Source: Thauera sp. K11
GTDB taxonomy: Bacteria > Pseudomonadota > Gammaproteobacteria > Burkholderiales > Rhodocyclaceae
Reading direction: 5' to 3'
DNA length: 64,000 nt
Assembly: GCF_002354895.1 (NCBI RefSeq)
Contig: NZ_CP023439.1
Coordinates: 992,001 to 1,056,000, forward strand
Shown here: positions 61,714 to 64,000 of the stretch, piece after piece
Numbering within the stretch: position 1 is the stretch's first letter
Layout of the letters: each line of letters opens with the position of its first letter
Program-made: the position numbers and the translations under genes
Notes under the pieces: model-generated
Seen by the model: the letters and a program-made list of their open reading frames with translations, nothing else
Database searches by the model: none
What the model was told of the DNA's origin: nothing

Positions 61714-61999
61714 TTGCAGGTGCGCGGCGGGCAGCCTCTCTCCCTCTCCCATGCCCCGCCGCGTGCCCTGCATTCCAAAGGACGTCGTTGGCTGACCCGA
61801 TGGAACCCTCGATGGACGTTCGTCTCTCAGGCAGGTGGGCGGCTGCGGCCGCCCCGGCCTGCGGAACCGGCTCCGCCGTTGCCCGACGGCAGGCGGGGAG
61901 GGCGCGGGAGCAGGAGGGGCCGCGATGCGGCTCGCGTGGAGGCCGCGGGATCCGCAGCCTGATTGATTCAACCAAGCTATCTCACAGAGAACGAAGGCG
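61714..61999. other. 286-base gap between dmpD and dmpF
   Basis: No convincing coding sequence, hairpin or promoter was found; short ORFs here have no family resemblance and lack ribosome binding sites. In related clusters the hydratase gene dmpE lies between dmpD and dmpF, so this GC-rich gap could mark a lost gene. Confidence 0.5.
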
Positions 62000-62926
62000 A
62001 TGAGCAAGAAAATCAAGTGCGCGCTGATCGGTCCGGGCAACATCGGCACCGACCTGCTCTACAAACTGAAGCGCAGCCCGGTGCTGGAGCCGGTGTGGAT
62101 GGTCGGCATCGACGCCACGTCCGAGGGCCTTGCCCGTGCGCGCGAAATGGGCCTGAAGACCACCGCCGAGGGCGTCGATGGCCTGCTGCCGCACGTCCGC
62201 GAAGACGGCATCCAGATCGCCTTCGACGCGACCTCGGCTTACGTGCATGCCGAGAACAGCCGCAAGCTCAACGAGCTGGGCGTGCTGATGATCGACCTCA
62301 CGCCGGCGGCGATCGGCCCCTACTGCGTGCCGCCGGTCAATCTGATCGAGCACGTCGGCAAGGGCGAGATCAACGTGAACATGGTCACCTGCGGCGGCCA
62401 GGCGACGATCCCGATGGTGGCCGCGGTGTCGCGCGTGCAGCCGGTGAAGTACGGCGAGATCATCGCCACCGTGTCGAGCAAGTCGGCCGGCCCGGGCACG
62501 CGCAAGAACATCGACGAATTCACCCGCACCACCGCGGGCGCGGTCGAACGCGTGGGCGGCGCCAGGCAGGGCAAGGCGATCATCATCCTGAACCCGGCCG
62601 AGCCGCCGCTCATCATGCGCGACACGGTGCACTGCCTGACCGAGGACGAGCCCGACCAGGCGAAGATCACCGAGTCGATCCACGCCATGATCCGCGAAGT
62701 GCAGAAGTACGTCCCCGGCTACAAGCTGGTCAACGGCCCGGTGTTCGACGGCAACCGCGTGTCGGTCTTCCTCGAGGTGGAAGGGCTGGGCGACTACCTG
62801 CCCAAGTACGCCGGCAACCTCGACATCATGACTGCGGCGGCGGCGCGTACTGCGGAGATGTTCGCCGAAGAGATCCTCTCCGGCCGTCTCACCCTCGAAC
62901 CCAACCGTGCCGTCATGGCAGCCTGA
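62000..62926 (+). CDS. dmpF: Acetaldehyde dehydrogenase (acylating)
   Basis: Converts acetaldehyde, NAD and CoA to acetyl-CoA. 308 residues: Rossmann start [20 protein letters not shown] near 6-25, catalytic cysteine in [16 protein letters not shown] near 130-145, and [18 protein letters not shown] near 163-180. Works with the following aldolase, which channels acetaldehyde to it. Its stop is 11 bases before dmpG. Confidence 0.95.
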   Translation: MSKKIKCALIGPGNIGTDLLYKLKRSPVLEPVWMVGIDATSEGLARAREMGLKTTAEGVDGLLPHVREDGIQIAFDATSAYVHAENSRKLNELGVLMIDLTPAAIGPYCVPPVNLIEHVGKGEINVNMVTCGGQATIPMVAAVSRVQPVKYGEIIATVSSKSAGPGTRKNIDEFTRTTAGAVERVGGARQGKAIIILNPAEPPLIMRDTVHCLTEDEPDQAKITESIHAMIREVQKYVPGYKLVNGPVFDGNRVSVFLEVEGLGDYLPKYAGNLDIMTAAAARTAEMFAEEILSGRLTLEPNRAVMAA

Positions 62927-62937
62927 AGGAGATGAGC

Positions 62938-63969
62938 ATGGATCTTCACGGCAAGAAAATCACCCTGCACGACATGACCCTGCGCGACGGGATGCACCCG
63001 AAGCGCCACCTGATGACGCTCGAGCAGATGAAGAGCATCGCGGTGGGCCTGGACGAGGCGGGCGTGCCGCTGATCGAGGTCACCCACGGCGACGGCCTGG
63101 GCGGCAGCTCGGTCAACTACGGCTTTCCGGCGCACACCGACGAGGAATACCTCGGCACCGTGATCCCGCTGATGAAGCGCGCCAAGGTGTCGGCGCTGCT
63201 GCTGCCGGGCATCGGCACGGTCGATCACCTCAAGATGGCGTTCGATCTGGGCGTGTCGACGATCCGAGTGGCCACCCACTGCACCGAGGCGGACGTCTCC
63301 GAGCAGCACATCGGCATGGCCAGGAAGCTCGGCATGGACACCGTCGGCTTCCTGATGATGAGCCACATGAACAGCACGGAAGGGCTGATCGGCCAGGCCA
63401 GGCTGATGGAAGGCTACGGCGCCAACTGCATCTACATCACCGACTCGGCCGGCTACATGCTGCCCGACGAAGTGAGGACCAAGCTGGGCGCGGTGCGCGA
63501 GGCCCTCAAGCCGGAAACCGAGCTGGGCTTCCACGGCCATCACAACCTGGCCATGGGCGTGGCCAACTCGATCGCGGCGATCGAAGTCGGTGCCAACCGC
63601 GTCGATGCGGCTGCCGCGGGCCTGGGTGCGGGCGCCGGCAACACCCCGATGGAGGTGCTGGTGGCGGTGTGCGCGCGCATGGGCATCGAGACCGGCGTGG
63701 ACGTGTTCAAGATCCAGGACGTGGCCGAAGAGCTCGTGGTGCCCATCATGGACTTCCCGATCCGCTGCGACCGCGACGCGCTCACGCTGGGCTATGCCGG
63801 CGTGTACGGCTCCTTCCTGCTGTTCGCCAAGCGCGCCGAGAAGAAGTACGGCATTCCGGCGCGCGAACTGCTGGTCGAGCTGGGCCGCCGCGGCATGGTC
63901 GGCGGGCAGGAAGACATGATCGAGGACACCGCGATCACGATGGCGAAGGCGCGCCAGCAGGCGGCCTGA
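62938..63969 (+). CDS. dmpG: 4-hydroxy-2-oxovalerate aldolase
   Basis: Splits 4-hydroxy-2-oxovalerate to pyruvate and acetaldehyde; TIM-barrel with divalent metal. 343 residues with the [20 protein letters not shown] start, [18 protein letters not shown] near 42-59, and the metal/barrel segment [20 protein letters not shown] near 195-214. The ATG at 62938 has GAAGGAG eight bases upstream, better than ATG 62932. The gene is complete; the remaining 31 bases to the window end are noncoding. Confidence 0.95.
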   Translation: MDLHGKKITLHDMTLRDGMHPKRHLMTLEQMKSIAVGLDEAGVPLIEVTHGDGLGGSSVNYGFPAHTDEEYLGTVIPLMKRAKVSALLLPGIGTVDHLKMAFDLGVSTIRVATHCTEADVSEQHIGMARKLGMDTVGFLMMSHMNSTEGLIGQARLMEGYGANCIYITDSAGYMLPDEVRTKLGAVREALKPETELGFHGHHNLAMGVANSIAAIEVGANRVDAAAAGLGAGAGNTPMEVLVAVCARMGIETGVDVFKIQDVAEELVVPIMDFPIRCDRDALTLGYAGVYGSFLLFAKRAEKKYGIPARELLVELGRRGMVGGQEDMIEDTAITMAKARQQAA

Positions 63970-64000
63970 ACACCCTCGCCGCGCGTACCGGGTCCGGTGC

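Overview
The window is a GC-rich chromosomal segment of a betaproteobacterium, most likely Rhodocyclales (Thauera/Azoarcus/Aromatoleum type). This is judged from the gene orders leuC-entericidin-leuD-leuB-asd-fimV-truA-trpFBA-accD-folC-SPOR-cvpA-purF-metZ and grpE-dnaK-dnaJ, and from a multicomponent phenol hydroxylase next to an NtrC-type phenol regulator. No rRNA, tRNA, CRISPR array, insertion sequence or prophage was seen.

Layout. 1-8052 (minus): a B12 operon, cobO-btuF-btuC-btuD-DUF1636-cobW-cobN, read from a sigma70-like promoter through a cobalamin riboswitch; cobN runs off the left edge. 8211-13851: 3-hydroxybutyryl-CoA dehydrogenase, rho and trxA (minus), fdxA, a CBS protein and fadD. 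13938-16113: ilvBN preceded by a valine-rich leader peptide and an attenuator. 16234-19465: aroC, an MFS transporter and an M48 peptidase. 19562-37794: a long run of co-directional biosynthetic genes for leucine, aspartate semialdehyde, tryptophan, fatty acids, folate, purine and methionine, with fimV, an orphan CbiQ-like membrane protein and truA. 37832-42704: a MoaD-like protein behind a decayed BNR-repeat pseudogene, lpxH, two cyclophilins and cysS. 42734-46663 (minus): grpE-dnaK-dnaJ with two sigma32 promoters. 46777-48488: an MBL-fold hydrolase, an unknown small protein and a gene remnant.

48502-63969 is the accessory region: a phenol catabolic island. A DmpR/PoxR/MopR-like regulator diverges from dmpKLMNOP-dmpB. 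The intergenic region has two regulator binding sites, an IHF-like site and a sigma54-like promoter. dmpO carries a single-base frameshift, and the dmpQ ferredoxin is missing. The meta-cleavage pathway is then interrupted by an unrelated thiol/peroxide block (gene remnant, NAD(P)-binding protein, Ohr, quinone-oxidoreductase-like MDR enzyme, HxlR regulator). It resumes under a divergent GntR regulator with a heme-binding-like protein, dmpD, dmpF and dmpG. dmpC, dmpE, dmpH and dmpI are not in the window and may lie beyond the right edge.

Together the dmp genes would take phenol to catechol, cleave it to 2-hydroxymuconic semialdehyde, hydrolyse that, and (with missing steps) turn 4-hydroxy-2-oxovalerate into pyruvate and acetyl-CoA. 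The most notable observations are the dmpO frameshift, the ilvB attenuator leader, the interrupted phenol cluster with its two control regions, and the multiply damaged BNR gene beside an intact MoaD-like partner. I did not find a clearly new system.
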